A stretch of 64,000 bases of DNA from Dehalococcoidia bacterium. Its GTDB lineage: Bacteria; Chloroflexota; Dehalococcoidia; Dehalococcoidales; UBA2162. A program made the translations under genes and the position numbers. This document shows, piece by piece, positions 43,389-52,495 of this stretch. The stretch is from positions 42,634 to 106,633 of the forward strand of contig DUFA01000116.1 of NCBI GenBank assembly GCA_011191975.1. Direction: 5' to 3'. The stretch's first letter is position 1. Each line of letters begins with the position of its first letter. The notes beneath the pieces are model-generated. The model was given only the letters and a program-made list of their open reading frames with translations, ran no database searches and was not told where the DNA came from.

Positions 43389-44687
43389 TTATTTACTCGA
43401 TACCGATACGCTGGAGAAGTAGATGGGTGGAGTTTGTAGTATGCCACCAACCCATACTGTTTCGCTTCCTATAGCGGCAACACGATTTAGTACCTTGTAT
43501 ACGTTCCCTGCCACCATTGTATCTTTTACTCTACCTACTATTTTACCATTTTCTATCTTATAACCTAAGAGTACGTTACCGCTGAAATCTCCACCAAGAG
43601 TATTACCTTGTCCGGCTCCCATTAGATACTCAACAACCAAACCTTCTTGAATGTCGGCAACCATATCATTAAAGGTGGTTTCACTTGCCGAGACAATAAA
43701 TGCACTGACTGACGGTGAAGGCAGACTACCGTGTCGTTCTCCACTGCCGGTGCTTTTTTTCCCGGCAAGGGCAGCGGTCTGGAGATCGTAGAGGAAATTC
43801 GAGACCACGCCGTTTTCAATAAGAGGAGTTCTCTGGCTGGCTATCCCTTCATCATCACAAGGCCGGCTAGCCGGTTGAAAATCAATTGTCGGATCATCAA
43901 ATATGGAAAGATTAGTATCGAAAGCTTTATCACCAAGCTTGTTTACCAGCGGAGAAGAACCCTCAAGTACGAGTTTTCCGTTGAGACCTGCCATGAGTGG
44001 TTGTACCAGCGCGCTGGCTACACCCCTGGGAGTAAAGATAACTGGTAATTCACCTGTCTTGATAGATGTATTGTTTCTGGAAAATTCAAGTTGCTGGAGT
44101 ACGATTTCGGTTATCCCGGAAATATCATTGATCGGGTGGCAGGAACTTTGTCCTTCGCCAACAAACAGCATGTCGGTTCCACGTATAAGCTGCCCCTCGA
44201 CACTAAGACTGAATAAACTCTTCCTGTACTCTGCCTGACCTCCTCTTGAGTTAATCAGTCGTACGGAAACCGTACCTTTACTGATACTAGCTTCACATTG
44301 GAGTTCCAGAGTGGTTTCTCGTACAGAGGAAATCATTTTTTCGCCGAGTTCAGTCATTTCTTCGGTAGAAACTCTGCGTATAGCCGGATCATAGGTGACG
44401 ACTTTGGGGTATGAGTCTGGGGAAGGAAACTCGAATTCAGCTTTCATGCCGAATTCTGCGGTTTCGACTGCTGAATCGACTATGTTCCTGCTCTCTTTCA
44501 GGTTGGTTGCCGTGGCGTATCCTATTCTGCCGTTTTTTATAATTCGCAGGGCAACATTCGTACTCTGTTTACTCTGGACATGCTTAAGTCGGTTGGCTTC
44601 GAACTGTACAGGAGTAGTTTCGGAGGTAATACAGAATACTTCAGCTTCTTCGGCTACCTTTTTAGCTTCGTTAAGAATTCTTTCCAC
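43389..44687 (-). CDS. TldE/PmbA-type metalloprotease subunit
   Basis: This 432-residue protein is the non-catalytic TldE-like partner: AEVFCITSETTPVQFEANRLKHVQSKQ at the N-terminus, PVIFTPRGVASALVQPL, and PCDDEGIASQRTPLIENG. It lacks HExxxH, as TldE does. The TldD/TldE complex degrades short peptides and matures microcins or antitoxins in known cases. It starts directly after tldD (44688), so the two are translationally coupled. Confidence 0.9.
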   Translation of the reverse strand: MERILNEAKKVAEEAEVFCITSETTPVQFEANRLKHVQSKQSTNVALRIIKNGRIGYATATNLKESRNIVDSAVETAEFGMKAEFEFPSPDSYPKVVTYDPAIRRVSTEEMTELGEKMISSVRETTLELQCEASISKGTVSVRLINSRGGQAEYRKSLFSLSVEGQLIRGTDMLFVGEGQSSCHPINDISGITEIVLQQLEFSRNNTSIKTGELPVIFTPRGVASALVQPLMAGLNGKLVLEGSSPLVNKLGDKAFDTNLSIFDDPTIDFQPASRPCDDEGIASQRTPLIENGVVSNFLYDLQTAALAGKKSTGSGERHGSLPSPSVSAFIVSASETTFNDMVADIQEGLVVEYLMGAGQGNTLGGDFSGNVLLGYKIENGKIVGRVKDTMVAGNVYKVLNRVAAIGSETVWVGGILQTPPIYFSSVSVSSK

Positions 44688-46064
44688 TTAATTTCCTCCA
44701 ATCAGGCAGTTCTGGATCCTGATATGCGGACTCCCATTAGATACAGGAAGAGGAGCTTGTCCTCCTTTGCCACAACCTCCGCCCTGATTCATATCGAGAT
44801 CGTTACCGATAGCATCTATGTTCATCAGGGTTTCGAATACATTCCCAGTAAGAACTACTGGTCTCATTGTCTCCGCTATTTTCCCGTTTCGTATCATATA
44901 AGTCTCGCCGGCTGAAAAGGTGAACATCTCCATACTGGTGGTACCGCCGAACCAATTCTTTACATAAATACCTTCTTTGATATCTCCGATCATATCTTCG
45001 AATGATGTGGTCCCCGGTTCTATATAGGTGTTCGACATTCTTACTATAGGTGGGAAACGATAATTAATCGCCCGTGCATTACCGGTAGGTTGTTCGCCCA
45101 TTTTCGTGGCGGTTTCCCTTGAATGAAGTCTGCCCGTTAATTTTCCTTCCCTGATCAGGTAGGTTTTGGTAGCGGGAGTCCCTTCATCATCATACTTATA
45201 GGATCCGCGAAGTCTGGGGACAGATCCGGAATCCAGTATATTCAACTCAGGTCTTCCGAATTCCTTGCCTATTGTCATCAATTCGGTCATCTGCTGGTTC
45301 TCATACACAAAATCTGCTTCGGAGAGGTGTCCGAAAGCTTCATGAACGAAAACGCCGGCGAGGACGGGATCCAGTACTACCGTGTATCTGCCGCCTTTAA
45401 CCTGGGGAGCTGAAAGCATTTCAACCGCACGTGCCGACATCTCTCTTACTTTATCATCAAGCTCCTGAATCGTGGTGATGTCACCCCTGCTACCAATACT
45501 CAATCCGACCTGCTGGACTTCACTTCCATTAGTAGCGATAGCCGTTAACCTCAGGGTTACATCCATTCGTTCCTGATCGATATAACTGCCTGCTGTATTG
45601 AAGAAAATAGACTTTTTCTGACCGTCTCCGTAATTTATCGTGGATGTCTGAATGCCTTCTGTTCCCCAGATTATTTCATTATAACCGTCAAGGAACTCTT
45701 TTTTTTCAGAGAGAGGGATTAGCACCGGATTTTTTTCGATGCCGGCTGAAACAGTATCAACGAAAGGTTCAATATCGCCAAGTTTGATATTCTCACCAGT
45801 GACGATTTTTGCCTGGTTTACGGCTGATTCCACTCTTCTGGGAAGATTGCTGAGACTGTTAAAACTGACGAATCCCCAACCTCCGTTAACCAGTGCCCGG
45901 ACATTACCACCAACCGAAGTTCCCTTATTAATGGACTCAAGTTTTTTACCGCGGTATGAAATATAGCTGGATTGGGTTTCTTCTAGGTGGACTTCAATAT
46001 AGTCGGCTTTATATTTCTTCAGAGTATCTGCAAGTTGATGTCCAATAATATCGATATGTGCCAT
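44688..46064 (-). CDS. tldD: TldD-type zinc metalloprotease
   Basis: This 458-residue catalytic subunit has the metal site HEAFGHLSEAD (HExxxH) around residue 238 and the TldD end motifs. It begins with MAHIDIIGHQLADTLKKYKADYIEVH. GNARAINYRFPPIVRMSNTYIEPG is typical. Partner is the 43389-44687 gene. Substrate unknown. Confidence 0.93.
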   Translation of the reverse strand: MAHIDIIGHQLADTLKKYKADYIEVHLEETQSSYISYRGKKLESINKGTSVGGNVRALVNGGWGFVSFNSLSNLPRRVESAVNQAKIVTGENIKLGDIEPFVDTVSAGIEKNPVLIPLSEKKEFLDGYNEIIWGTEGIQTSTINYGDGQKKSIFFNTAGSYIDQERMDVTLRLTAIATNGSEVQQVGLSIGSRGDITTIQELDDKVREMSARAVEMLSAPQVKGGRYTVVLDPVLAGVFVHEAFGHLSEADFVYENQQMTELMTIGKEFGRPELNILDSGSVPRLRGSYKYDDEGTPATKTYLIREGKLTGRLHSRETATKMGEQPTGNARAINYRFPPIVRMSNTYIEPGTTSFEDMIGDIKEGIYVKNWFGGTTSMEMFTFSAGETYMIRNGKIAETMRPVVLTGNVFETLMNIDAIGNDLDMNQGGGCGKGGQAPLPVSNGSPHIRIQNCLIGGN

Positions 46065-46144
46065 TGGTACGAACTCCCTTGAAGAAAATAGGCGAAGTTG
46101 CTACCTGATTATAGCAATTCAGTACGAATTTGAAAAACAACCAG

Positions 46145-46176
46145 AAGGGGGCATAGTTTATACAGAACGCCCCCTT
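46145..46176 (-). terminator. Hairpin after the beta-oxidation gene run
   Basis: AAGGGGGC (46145-46152) pairs with GCCCCCTT (46169-46176) over a 16-base loop. On the minus strand a T-rich stretch follows at a short distance. It lies after the thiolase stop at 46204 and before tldD. Confidence 0.65.
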
Positions 46177-46203
46177 AAGTTTATTTACTATGGGAGAATT
46201 AGA

Positions 46204-47484
46204 TTAACTTCTTTCTACTATCATAGCCATACCCTGACCTCCACCGATGCAGAGAGTGGCCAGACCGTAGCGATGATTCTTGCGTGCCATTTCATGAAGT
46301 AAAGTAACGATAATCCTGGCACCGGTACAGCCGATAGGGTGTCCAAGCGAAATACCACCACCCAGCAGGTTGGTTTTATTCAGATCTATATCGAGTTCCC
46401 TTATCACTCCGAGTGATTGGGACGCAAAGGCTTCATTTAGTTCGATGTAATCAATATCATTCAGGGTCAGACCTGCCAGTTTAAGGGCTTTCTTGGCTGC
46501 AGGTACAACACCCAGTCCCATGTATGCCGGGTCAACACCGCCCGAAGCATAAGATTTTATGGTTGCCAAGGGCGTAAGACCGAGTTCATTTGCTTTTTCC
46601 GCAGACATGACCACCAGGGCTGCTGCCGCGTCGGTGATAGCGGATGCGTTGCCTGCAGTAACTCCGCCGTCAGGTCTGAAAGCCGGTCTCAGCTTGCCGA
46701 GAGCTTCCATAGAGGTTTCTCTGGGATGTTCGTCTACTTCGAACATTACCTTTTCGCGTTTGACAGTAATTTCTACAGGTATAATTTCTTCTTTCAGAAC
46801 ACCGGACTTTGTTGCAGCTAATGCCCTGTTGTTACTCTCAAGGGCGAACTGATCCTGCTCTTCACGGGTGATACCGTACCTTACCATTATATTTTCGGAG
46901 GTAATTCCCATATGATAGTCATAAAATTTTTCCCAGAGGCCGTCATGTACCATGCCATCTACTAATTGTACGTTGTTCATCCTGGCTCCCCAGCGTGCCG
47001 CAGGCAGGTAGTAGGGAATCTGACTCATATTTTCCGTACCACCGGCTACAATTACATCGACATCACCGGCTTTAATCGCCTGGGCTGCCAGCGCTACTGA
47101 TTTCATCCCGGATGCGCACACCTTGTTGACCGTGAACGCATTGATTTCTTTTGGTAAACCAGCATAAATCATTGCCTGACGGGCGACATTCTGTCCCTGA
47201 CCTGCCTGGACAACGTTACCCATGATTACCTCGTCAATCTCAACTTCCTTCAGAGAATCATCCCAATCGGCGTACTTTTTTTCCAGTTCGATGACGCCAT
47301 CTTCTTTAATAGCGTCTGGTGCGTTTTCGATGGATTCTTGTTTAGCAATGGGTTTTAGACCGGCTTTCTTCAAAGCACTTTTTATAGTAATGGCTCCCAA
47401 CTCAGTTGCCGGGACATCCTGCAGTGATCCGCCAAAATTCCCTATAGCAGTCCTCACACCGCTAACAATAACCGCTTCTCCCAT
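46204..47484 (-). CDS. Acetyl-CoA C-acetyltransferase (thiolase) with N-terminal insertion
   Basis: This 426-residue thiolase has the acylated Cys in [11 protein letters not shown] (Cys123), NEAFA, and C-terminal [17 protein letters not shown] and [14 protein letters not shown]. Between [11 protein letters not shown] and VDEVIMGN-type sequence it carries an insertion of about 35 residues (45-80; acidic, charged), which is absent from usual thiolases of ~392 residues. It makes or splits acetoacetyl-CoA. It is the last gene of an operon with 3-hydroxybutyryl-CoA dehydrogenase and enoyl-CoA hydratase. Confidence 0.93.
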   Translation of the reverse strand: MGEAVIVSGVRTAIGNFGGSLQDVPATELGAITIKSALKKAGLKPIAKQESIENAPDAIKEDGVIELEKKYADWDDSLKEVEIDEVIMGNVVQAGQGQNVARQAMIYAGLPKEINAFTVNKVCASGMKSVALAAQAIKAGDVDVIVAGGTENMSQIPYYLPAARWGARMNNVQLVDGMVHDGLWEKFYDYHMGITSENIMVRYGITREEQDQFALESNNRALAATKSGVLKEEIIPVEITVKREKVMFEVDEHPRETSMEALGKLRPAFRPDGGVTAGNASAITDAAAALVVMSAEKANELGLTPLATIKSYASGGVDPAYMGLGVVPAAKKALKLAGLTLNDIDYIELNEAFASQSLGVIRELDIDLNKTNLLGGGISLGHPIGCTGARIIVTLLHEMARKNHRYGLATLCIGGGQGMAMIVERS

Positions 47485-47511
47485 ATTTATCTCCTTTATT
47501 TTTTGTTTGCA

Positions 47512-48369
47512 CTATTTATTGTAATCGTAGAATCCTTTTTTAGTCTTCTGTCCCAGCCATCCTGCAGCTACCATTCTTCTTAACAGGTTAGGAGCTATAT
47601 AACGGGGCTCTTTCAGAGTTTCATATATACCGTCCGCCATATCAAGTACGATATCATTGCCAATAAGATCGGCAAGCTCTAACGGACCCATCGGGTGATT
47701 CAAACCGAGTTTTACGGCCGTATCGATATCTTCTTTCGTAGCAATACCATTTTCGAGAAGGGTAACAGCATTCAGCATAAAGCCTACGGCAAGCCTGTTT
47801 ACAATGAATCCGGGTGTATCCGGAAGAGCTACAACTGTTTTACCAAGTGACTCGATGAATTTAACACAGGTTTCCGCTGTTTCTTCACTTACGGTGATAG
47901 GTTTGATTATCTCGACGAGTTTCATGGCAGAAACGGGATTGAAAAAGTGTAGACCTATTACCTTTTCAGGCCGCTTTGTTGCCATTGCCATGTCGACCAG
48001 GGGTAATACGGAGGTATTGCTGGCTAAAATAGCGCCTGCTTTACAGATACTGTCAAGTTCGGTGAAAGCCTTTATCTTGATATCCAGTTCTTCGGCGGCG
48101 ACCTCAATCACCAGATCGCAGTCATTAAAATCTTTTATATCGGCAGTTCCTTTTATCCTGGCAATAGCTGCGTCCTTGTCTTCCTGTGACATTCTTCCTC
48201 GTTCGACACTTCTGGCAAGGGCAGCGTCTATAGTGCTTATTGCCTTGGCTGCCCGTTCTTCGCTTCTGGAAGAACCGATTACTTCATACCCGGACTGTGC
48301 GCATACCTGGGCGATACCGCGCCCCATTGTTCCGGTAAAGCCAAGAACACCAACTTTCTTGATTTCCAT
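47512..48369 (-). CDS. 3-hydroxybutyryl-CoA dehydrogenase
   Basis: This 285-residue enzyme has the Rossmann motif GVLGFTGTMGRGIAQVCAQSGYEV, with GFTGTM in place of the more common GAGTMG, the catalytic motif HFFNPVSAMKLVEI, and the C-terminal domain AVKLGLNHPMGPLELADLIG. It interconverts acetoacetyl-CoA and 3-hydroxybutyryl-CoA. It sits between the thiolase (27-base gap) and the hydratase (29-base gap). Confidence 0.94.
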   Translation of the reverse strand: MEIKKVGVLGFTGTMGRGIAQVCAQSGYEVIGSSRSEERAAKAISTIDAALARSVERGRMSQEDKDAAIARIKGTADIKDFNDCDLVIEVAAEELDIKIKAFTELDSICKAGAILASNTSVLPLVDMAMATKRPEKVIGLHFFNPVSAMKLVEIIKPITVSEETAETCVKFIESLGKTVVALPDTPGFIVNRLAVGFMLNAVTLLENGIATKEDIDTAVKLGLNHPMGPLELADLIGNDIVLDMADGIYETLKEPRYIAPNLLRRMVAAGWLGQKTKKGFYDYNK

Positions 48370-48398
48370 AATCGTATCTCTCCTTACTATATGATCTA

Positions 48399-49163
48399 TT
48401 ATTTTGCTTTGAAATCAGGTTTTCTCTTTTCAAGAAAAGCCGAAGCTCCTTCTTTATAATCTTCAGTATTCAGAAGATAATCGAAGAAGGAGCCTTCAAG
48501 CTGTAATCCGTCTTCAAGGGGCATATTGTAGCCCCTGAGCATAGCTTCTTTTGCAGCCCTGACAGCGAGAGGACCAACCTTACACAGGGCTTTCGCCCAT
48601 TCCATTGCTTCGGGTATTAGATTTTCTCTCGATACTACCTGGTTGATGAGTCCTATCCGGTAGGCTTCATCAGCAGTTAACTGTTTACCCATAAGGACCA
48701 TCTCGGCTGCTTTTGCCCAGGATATCATACGAGGGAGTCTTTGAGTTCCACCCCATCCGGGTATTACCCCGAGTGTTACCTCCGGTGTGCCGAATCTGGC
48801 TTTATCACAGGCTATCCTCAAATCACAGGCAAGAGCTATTTCCATCCCGCCACCGAGTGCGACACCGTTAACAGCGGCAATAAGAGGTTTATACAGGTCC
48901 AGCCCATACTTCGGAGCAGAAGGCCAGTAGAGATGGTGATTTTCCTTCATATAGGGCAGGGTTTCCGAGACATCAGCTCCAGCACAGAATGCCTTTTCTC
49001 CGCTGCCGGTGATAATCCCTACCCATGCTTCCGGGTCATCACGTAGTTTAATAATCGCCTCATTTAACTCTTTCCACGTTTGCACATTTATCGCGTTATG
49101 AGCTTCGGGACGGTTGATGGTAATGATAACGATCCTATCTGATTTCTCATAGTCAACAGACAT
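48399..49163 (-). CDS. Enoyl-CoA hydratase/isomerase family protein
   Basis: This 254-residue crotonase-fold enzyme has the CoA/oxyanion motif AFCAGADVSE, ALGGGMEIALACDLRIA, FGTPEVTLGVIPGWGGTQRL with the catalytic Glu, and a C-terminal FLEKRKPDFK. With the next two genes downstream it makes a crotonyl-CoA to acetyl-CoA route or its reverse. It is the first gene of the three-gene operon. Confidence 0.94.
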   Translation of the reverse strand: MSVDYEKSDRIVIITINRPEAHNAINVQTWKELNEAIIKLRDDPEAWVGIITGSGEKAFCAGADVSETLPYMKENHHLYWPSAPKYGLDLYKPLIAAVNGVALGGGMEIALACDLRIACDKARFGTPEVTLGVIPGWGGTQRLPRMISWAKAAEMVLMGKQLTADEAYRIGLINQVVSRENLIPEAMEWAKALCKVGPLAVRAAKEAMLRGYNMPLEDGLQLEGSFFDYLLNTEDYKEGASAFLEKRKPDFKAK

Positions 49164-49290
49164 AATGAGACTCCTTGATAAAATATTACGGAAATTCGGG
49201 TTGGGATTACTGCGTTGATTTTAACAAAGCCCTATTTCACTGTCAAGCTGAACGTGCTTGTTGTGTGCCTGATTCGAAGAGGTTAAGGTA

Positions 49291-49548
49291 TTATCCCCAG
49301 ATGCTGAAAGCACCTCCAACAGCGAGCATGATGATTCCGATAGTGACTGCTATCCAGCCGCCTGCCTGAAGAGAACCAAATTGAGGCCGTCTCGGCCAAC
49401 CTTCAAGGAACTCCCTGGTGTCCTGGCGGCTGGATATCGATTCGTAATAGTGTTTTTCCTCGCTTTTACCCCAGAAAAACGCGCCCAAACCTAGAAGTAT
49501 AAATACACCGCCGATTATCATGAGTGTAGTCAAATCATTTTGAGGCAT
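49291..49548 (-). CDS. Small two-TM membrane protein
   Basis: This 85-residue protein has two hydrophobic segments (TLMIIGGVFILLGLGAFFWG and GWIAVTIGIIMLAVGGAFS) with a charged linker (KSEEKHYYESISSRQDTREFLEGWPRRPQ). RBS is AGGAGGTTAAAA. It lies 63 bases after rplL and may be on the tail of the ribosomal operon. Family unknown. Confidence 0.7.
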   Translation of the reverse strand: MPQNDLTTLMIIGGVFILLGLGAFFWGKSEEKHYYESISSRQDTREFLEGWPRRPQFGSLQAGGWIAVTIGIIMLAVGGAFSIWG

Positions 49549-49611
49549 TTTTAACCTCCTATTAGGAGAGGTTATTTAGCCAACTATATATACTTCCAGG
49601 ATATTTTGCAA

Positions 49612-50100
49612 CTATGTCAGTTCCACTTTCGCTCCGGCTTCTTCCAGCTTGGCTTTCGCGGCAGCAGCATCATCCTTATTCAGGTTTTCTTTTACGGTGT
49701 TAGGTGCGCTTTCAACCAATTCCTTGGATTCTTTCAATCCAAGCGCAGTAAGTTCCCTAACTACCCTGATAACGGCAATCTTGTTATCGCCGATCTCTTT
49801 CAAGATGACATTGAACTCGGTTTTTTCCTCCTCTTCTTGGGCTGGTCCGGCTACTTCAGTCGGTGCGGCTGCGGCTACTGCTACCGGTGCTGCGGCAGTT
49901 ACGCCGAATTCTTCTTCAAGTGCTTTAACAAGTTCCGCCAGTTCAAGTACTGTCATATTCTTGATCTGATCGATAATACTGTCACTTGAAGTAGATTTCT
50001 TCGCTGCTTTCTTTGCAGGAGCTTTTTCTGCTTTTGGTTTTTCCTCAGCTGCCGGAGCTTCTTCGGGTTTTTCCTGGGTCTTTGTTTCTTCGTCTGCCAT
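49612..50100 (-). CDS. rplL: Ribosomal protein bL12 (L7/L12) with N-terminal extension
   Basis: This 162-residue protein starts at ATG 50100 (GGAGG upstream in rplJ), not at the in-frame codon at 50145. Residues 1-40 are a Lys/Glu/Ala/Pro-rich tail before the usual dimerisation helix [24 protein letters not shown]. The Ala-rich hinge and the C-terminal factor-binding domain ([36 protein letters not shown]) are intact. The usual length is about 120-130. It forms the ribosomal stalk with uL10. Confidence 0.94.
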   Translation of the reverse strand: MADEETKTQEKPEEAPAAEEKPKAEKAPAKKAAKKSTSSDSIIDQIKNMTVLELAELVKALEEEFGVTAAAPVAVAAAAPTEVAGPAQEEEEKTEFNVILKEIGDNKIAVIRVVRELTALGLKESKELVESAPNTVKENLNKDDAAAAKAKLEEAGAKVELT

Positions 50101-50101
50101 A

Positions 50102-50626
50102 TTAATTTTCCTCCAGTTTTTGAATTTGGGCCTGTAATACTCCAAGTAAGCCCCTTATGGGACTGGACAGGCAATTGACAAGCCCTGATATTGGGCTGTT
50201 CATTCCACCCAGCATCTTGGCTATTAACTGCTCTCGCGTCGGTAGGGTGGACAGAGAGGTAACCTGTTGTGGCGTAAGAACGGTATCCCCGGTGAACCCA
50301 CCTCTTATTTCGATGTTGATCCGGGATTCGCGCATGAAGGCTGCAAGAGCCTTGGCCGGGGTCGTGATGTCATCGTAGCCGAAAGCTATTGCTATCGGGC
50401 CTACCAGCGACTCTACCAGGTCTTCCTTGCCTGTTCTTGTAGCGGCGAACCGAGCCAGGGTGTTTTTAACTACTTTGTAGTCGCCACCGGCTTCCTGAAT
50501 TTTTCTTCTTACGGCGGTTAACTGGGTAGTGCCAAGTCCCCTGTAATCGGTCAGAATACCGATGGTGCACTTATTGAATTCTTCTTCGATACCATCGATC
50601 ATCTTTGCCTTTTTTTCTTTAGACAT
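50102..50626 (-). CDS. rplJ: Ribosomal protein uL10
   Basis: This 174-residue stalk-base protein has [50 protein letters not shown], and a C-terminal helix where bL12 dimers attach. It starts at ATG 50626 (RBS GGAG). Its stop is one base from the rplL start, so the two are coupled. A leader with a terminator hairpin precedes it, so it is probably autogenously regulated. Confidence 0.95.
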   Translation of the reverse strand: MSKEKKAKMIDGIEEEFNKCTIGILTDYRGLGTTQLTAVRRKIQEAGGDYKVVKNTLARFAATRTGKEDLVESLVGPIAIAFGYDDITTPAKALAAFMRESRINIEIRGGFTGDTVLTPQQVTSLSTLPTREQLIAKMLGGMNSPISGLVNCLSSPIRGLLGVLQAQIQKLEEN

Positions 50627-50661
50627 AATCTGTCTCCTAACTTCCTCCGGGATAACTCAAT

Positions 50662-50690
50662 AAAAAAGCCCTTGTGTCGACTTCACAAGG
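50662..50690 (-). terminator. Hairpin with U-tract in the rplJ leader
   Basis: CCTTGTG (50670-50676) and CACAAGG (50684-50690) form a 7-bp stem; on the minus strand the run is followed by GC and TTTTTT. It lies about 35-60 bases before rplJ, so it is a likely attenuator. It fits the ribosomal-protein L10 leader class in position, but I cannot confirm the family. Confidence 0.75.
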
Positions 50691-50822
50691 ACCATTGCCA
50701 TACTACGCAATAAATATAACCGGTAAATTACATAGTATCGAGCTCTGAATTATCCTTGGCAGGTACTATATTAAGTCTGTTACGACACCCGCTGTCTCGG
50801 GATATATTATTCAATTGTTATA

Positions 50823-50831
50823 ATTATACCA
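50823..50831 (-). promoter_or_regulatory. Extended -10 promoter for rplJL
   Basis: On the minus strand, TG-G-TATAAT (50831-50823) is an extended -10. No good -35 is seen. A start near 50815 gives a leader of about 190 nt. It lies just after the DUF35 gene's stop, so rplJL has its own transcription start despite the operon context. Confidence 0.5.
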
Positions 50832-50845
50832 TAAATCGCGGTAGA

Positions 50846-51256
50846 TTAAACCTTCTGGAATTCGTAAGCTATTTTTCCTTCGCCTGATTTAACAGGAACA
50901 ACTTTTACTGCTATTCCGGGATTGATATCGTTTTCATCAACATCTTTACTTATCCGGCCGAACACTCTTAATCCATCGAAATCCGCAATCGCCAGCGTGT
51001 AAGGTGCTTCATCTTCGAATCCTGAAGGACCGTATTGGACAATGGTATAGGTCACCAGTTGCCCGGTATCAGCTATCTCGAACCATTCAACATCACTATT
51101 GAGACAACTTGGGCAATCCATTTTCGGTGGGAAATAGGCTGAACCGCATTTCTTACACCTGGTAGTCATTACCTTTCCTTGTTCCAGGTAGTTTATGAAT
51201 TCTTCTGTCTTTGCCTCGGTTGTAAAACTGACTGTACCAAAGTTTTCAAAACCCAT
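50846..51256 (-). CDS. Zn-ribbon/OB-fold (DUF35) protein
   Basis: This 136-residue protein has an N-terminal rubredoxin-like zinc ribbon (CKKCGSAYFPPKMDCPSCL) and an OB-fold (GQLVTYTIVQYGPSGFEDEAPYTLAIADFDG). DUF35 proteins act with thiolase-like partners; the thiolase family gene lies 4 bases upstream. The pair is a known module in archaea and Chloroflexota. In related systems the zinc-ribbon protein couples acyl-CoA transfer between enzymes. Confidence 0.9.
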   Translation of the reverse strand: MGFENFGTVSFTTEAKTEEFINYLEQGKVMTTRCKKCGSAYFPPKMDCPSCLNSDVEWFEIADTGQLVTYTIVQYGPSGFEDEAPYTLAIADFDGLRVFGRISKDVDENDINPGIAVKVVPVKSGEGKIAYEFQKV

Positions 51257-51260
51257 ATCT

Positions 51261-52412
51261 CTATCTCCTGAGAATTATCACGTTACCGTACTGACCGACT
51301 CCACCGATATTATGTATCAGTCCTGTCTCTGCATCCTTAACCTGAGCTTCTGAGGCTTCACCCCTGAGCTGGCGGACAATGGTTCTTACCTGTGAACCAC
51401 CGGTTGCTCCGATAGGATGCCCTTTCGAAAGCAGACCACCATCTACATTAACGGGTATACTGCCATCGGCATAGGTCTGTTTTTCTTCTATCAACTGAAC
51501 GCCTTTGCCGGGCTCGGCAAAACCAAGGTCTTCGTAAGCAAGGAGCTCAGAGATAGTAAAGCAATCGTGTACCTCGGCTACATCGATGTCCCGGGGTGTA
51601 ACTCCTGCCATTTCGTATGCCTGATGCGCGGCATCCTGTGCGCAGGCGAGTCCGGTAAGTGATTTTCTGCCAGACATTGTCATGGTGTCAGTAGCAGCAC
51701 CCATACCGGCAACCCAGATCGGTGTTTTACAGACACTTTTTGCCACGTCGGCACTTGCCAGGATTATGCAGGAAGAGCCGTCTGCATTGGCGCAAGCATC
51801 ATACATTTTCAATGGAGACGTGATAGGAGCAGAATTCATAATATCCTGCAGAGTGAGTTCTTTCCGGTAGGTTGCCTTGGGATTTTTTGCTCCGTAACTG
51901 GCATTCTTAACCCTTATTTTGGCGAGCTGCTCTTCGGTAGTGCCATAAGTTGCCATGTGAGCACGGGCGAACAGGGCATATCCTCCGGGCATTGTGATAC
52001 CAAAAGGTGATTCCCACATGATGTCGGCTCCTCTACCCATTACTTCGGCTGCTTCACGAGAGGATAATTCAGACATCTTCTGGAAACCGATAACGGCTAC
52101 CACTTTATGGAGACCTGATTTAATCAGTGACCAGGCTACTCTCAATCCGGTCGTACTGGATGAGCAGACCGTTTCAACGTAAAACGCCGGTTTGGGAGTG
52201 AGTTCCAGGTACTCAGAAATGAGTCCGGACGGTGTTCGCTGCTTGTCGTATTCAGGGGCTGAACAGGTAATGGAAGCATCAATATCTTTATTTTCAATAT
52301 TGATGTCCTCCATAGCTTCTTTAAACGCATCGAAACAAAGTTCTCTGATATTCACCTCGCACTTACGGGAGAATACACTCTGTCCGACTCCTATGATTGC
52401 AACGTCATCCAT
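51261..52412 (-). CDS. Thiolase family protein (acetyl-CoA acetyltransferase, SCP-x type)
   Basis: This 383-residue thiolase-fold protein is of the SCP-x/archaeal type: FYVETVCSSSTTGLRVAWSLI (catalytic Cys), VAEVHDCFTISELLAYEDLG, GLLSKGHPIGATGGSQV, GLIHNIGGVGQYGNVIIL. These form complexes with DUF35 proteins, encoded next. It is inserted between rplA and rplJ, an unusual place for a thiolase. Confidence 0.92.
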   Translation of the reverse strand: MDDVAIIGVGQSVFSRKCEVNIRELCFDAFKEAMEDINIENKDIDASITCSAPEYDKQRTPSGLISEYLELTPKPAFYVETVCSSSTTGLRVAWSLIKSGLHKVVAVIGFQKMSELSSREAAEVMGRGADIMWESPFGITMPGGYALFARAHMATYGTTEEQLAKIRVKNASYGAKNPKATYRKELTLQDIMNSAPITSPLKMYDACANADGSSCIILASADVAKSVCKTPIWVAGMGAATDTMTMSGRKSLTGLACAQDAAHQAYEMAGVTPRDIDVAEVHDCFTISELLAYEDLGFAEPGKGVQLIEEKQTYADGSIPVNVDGGLLSKGHPIGATGGSQVRTIVRQLRGEASEAQVKDAETGLIHNIGGVGQYGNVIILRR

Positions 52413-52495
52413 AAAATCTCTCCTATGATACTATCGTAATCAAGCGTAATTAGCTTTCAGCGCTGGTTTTGTTGTGGATTGTATACCCGGTAGTT

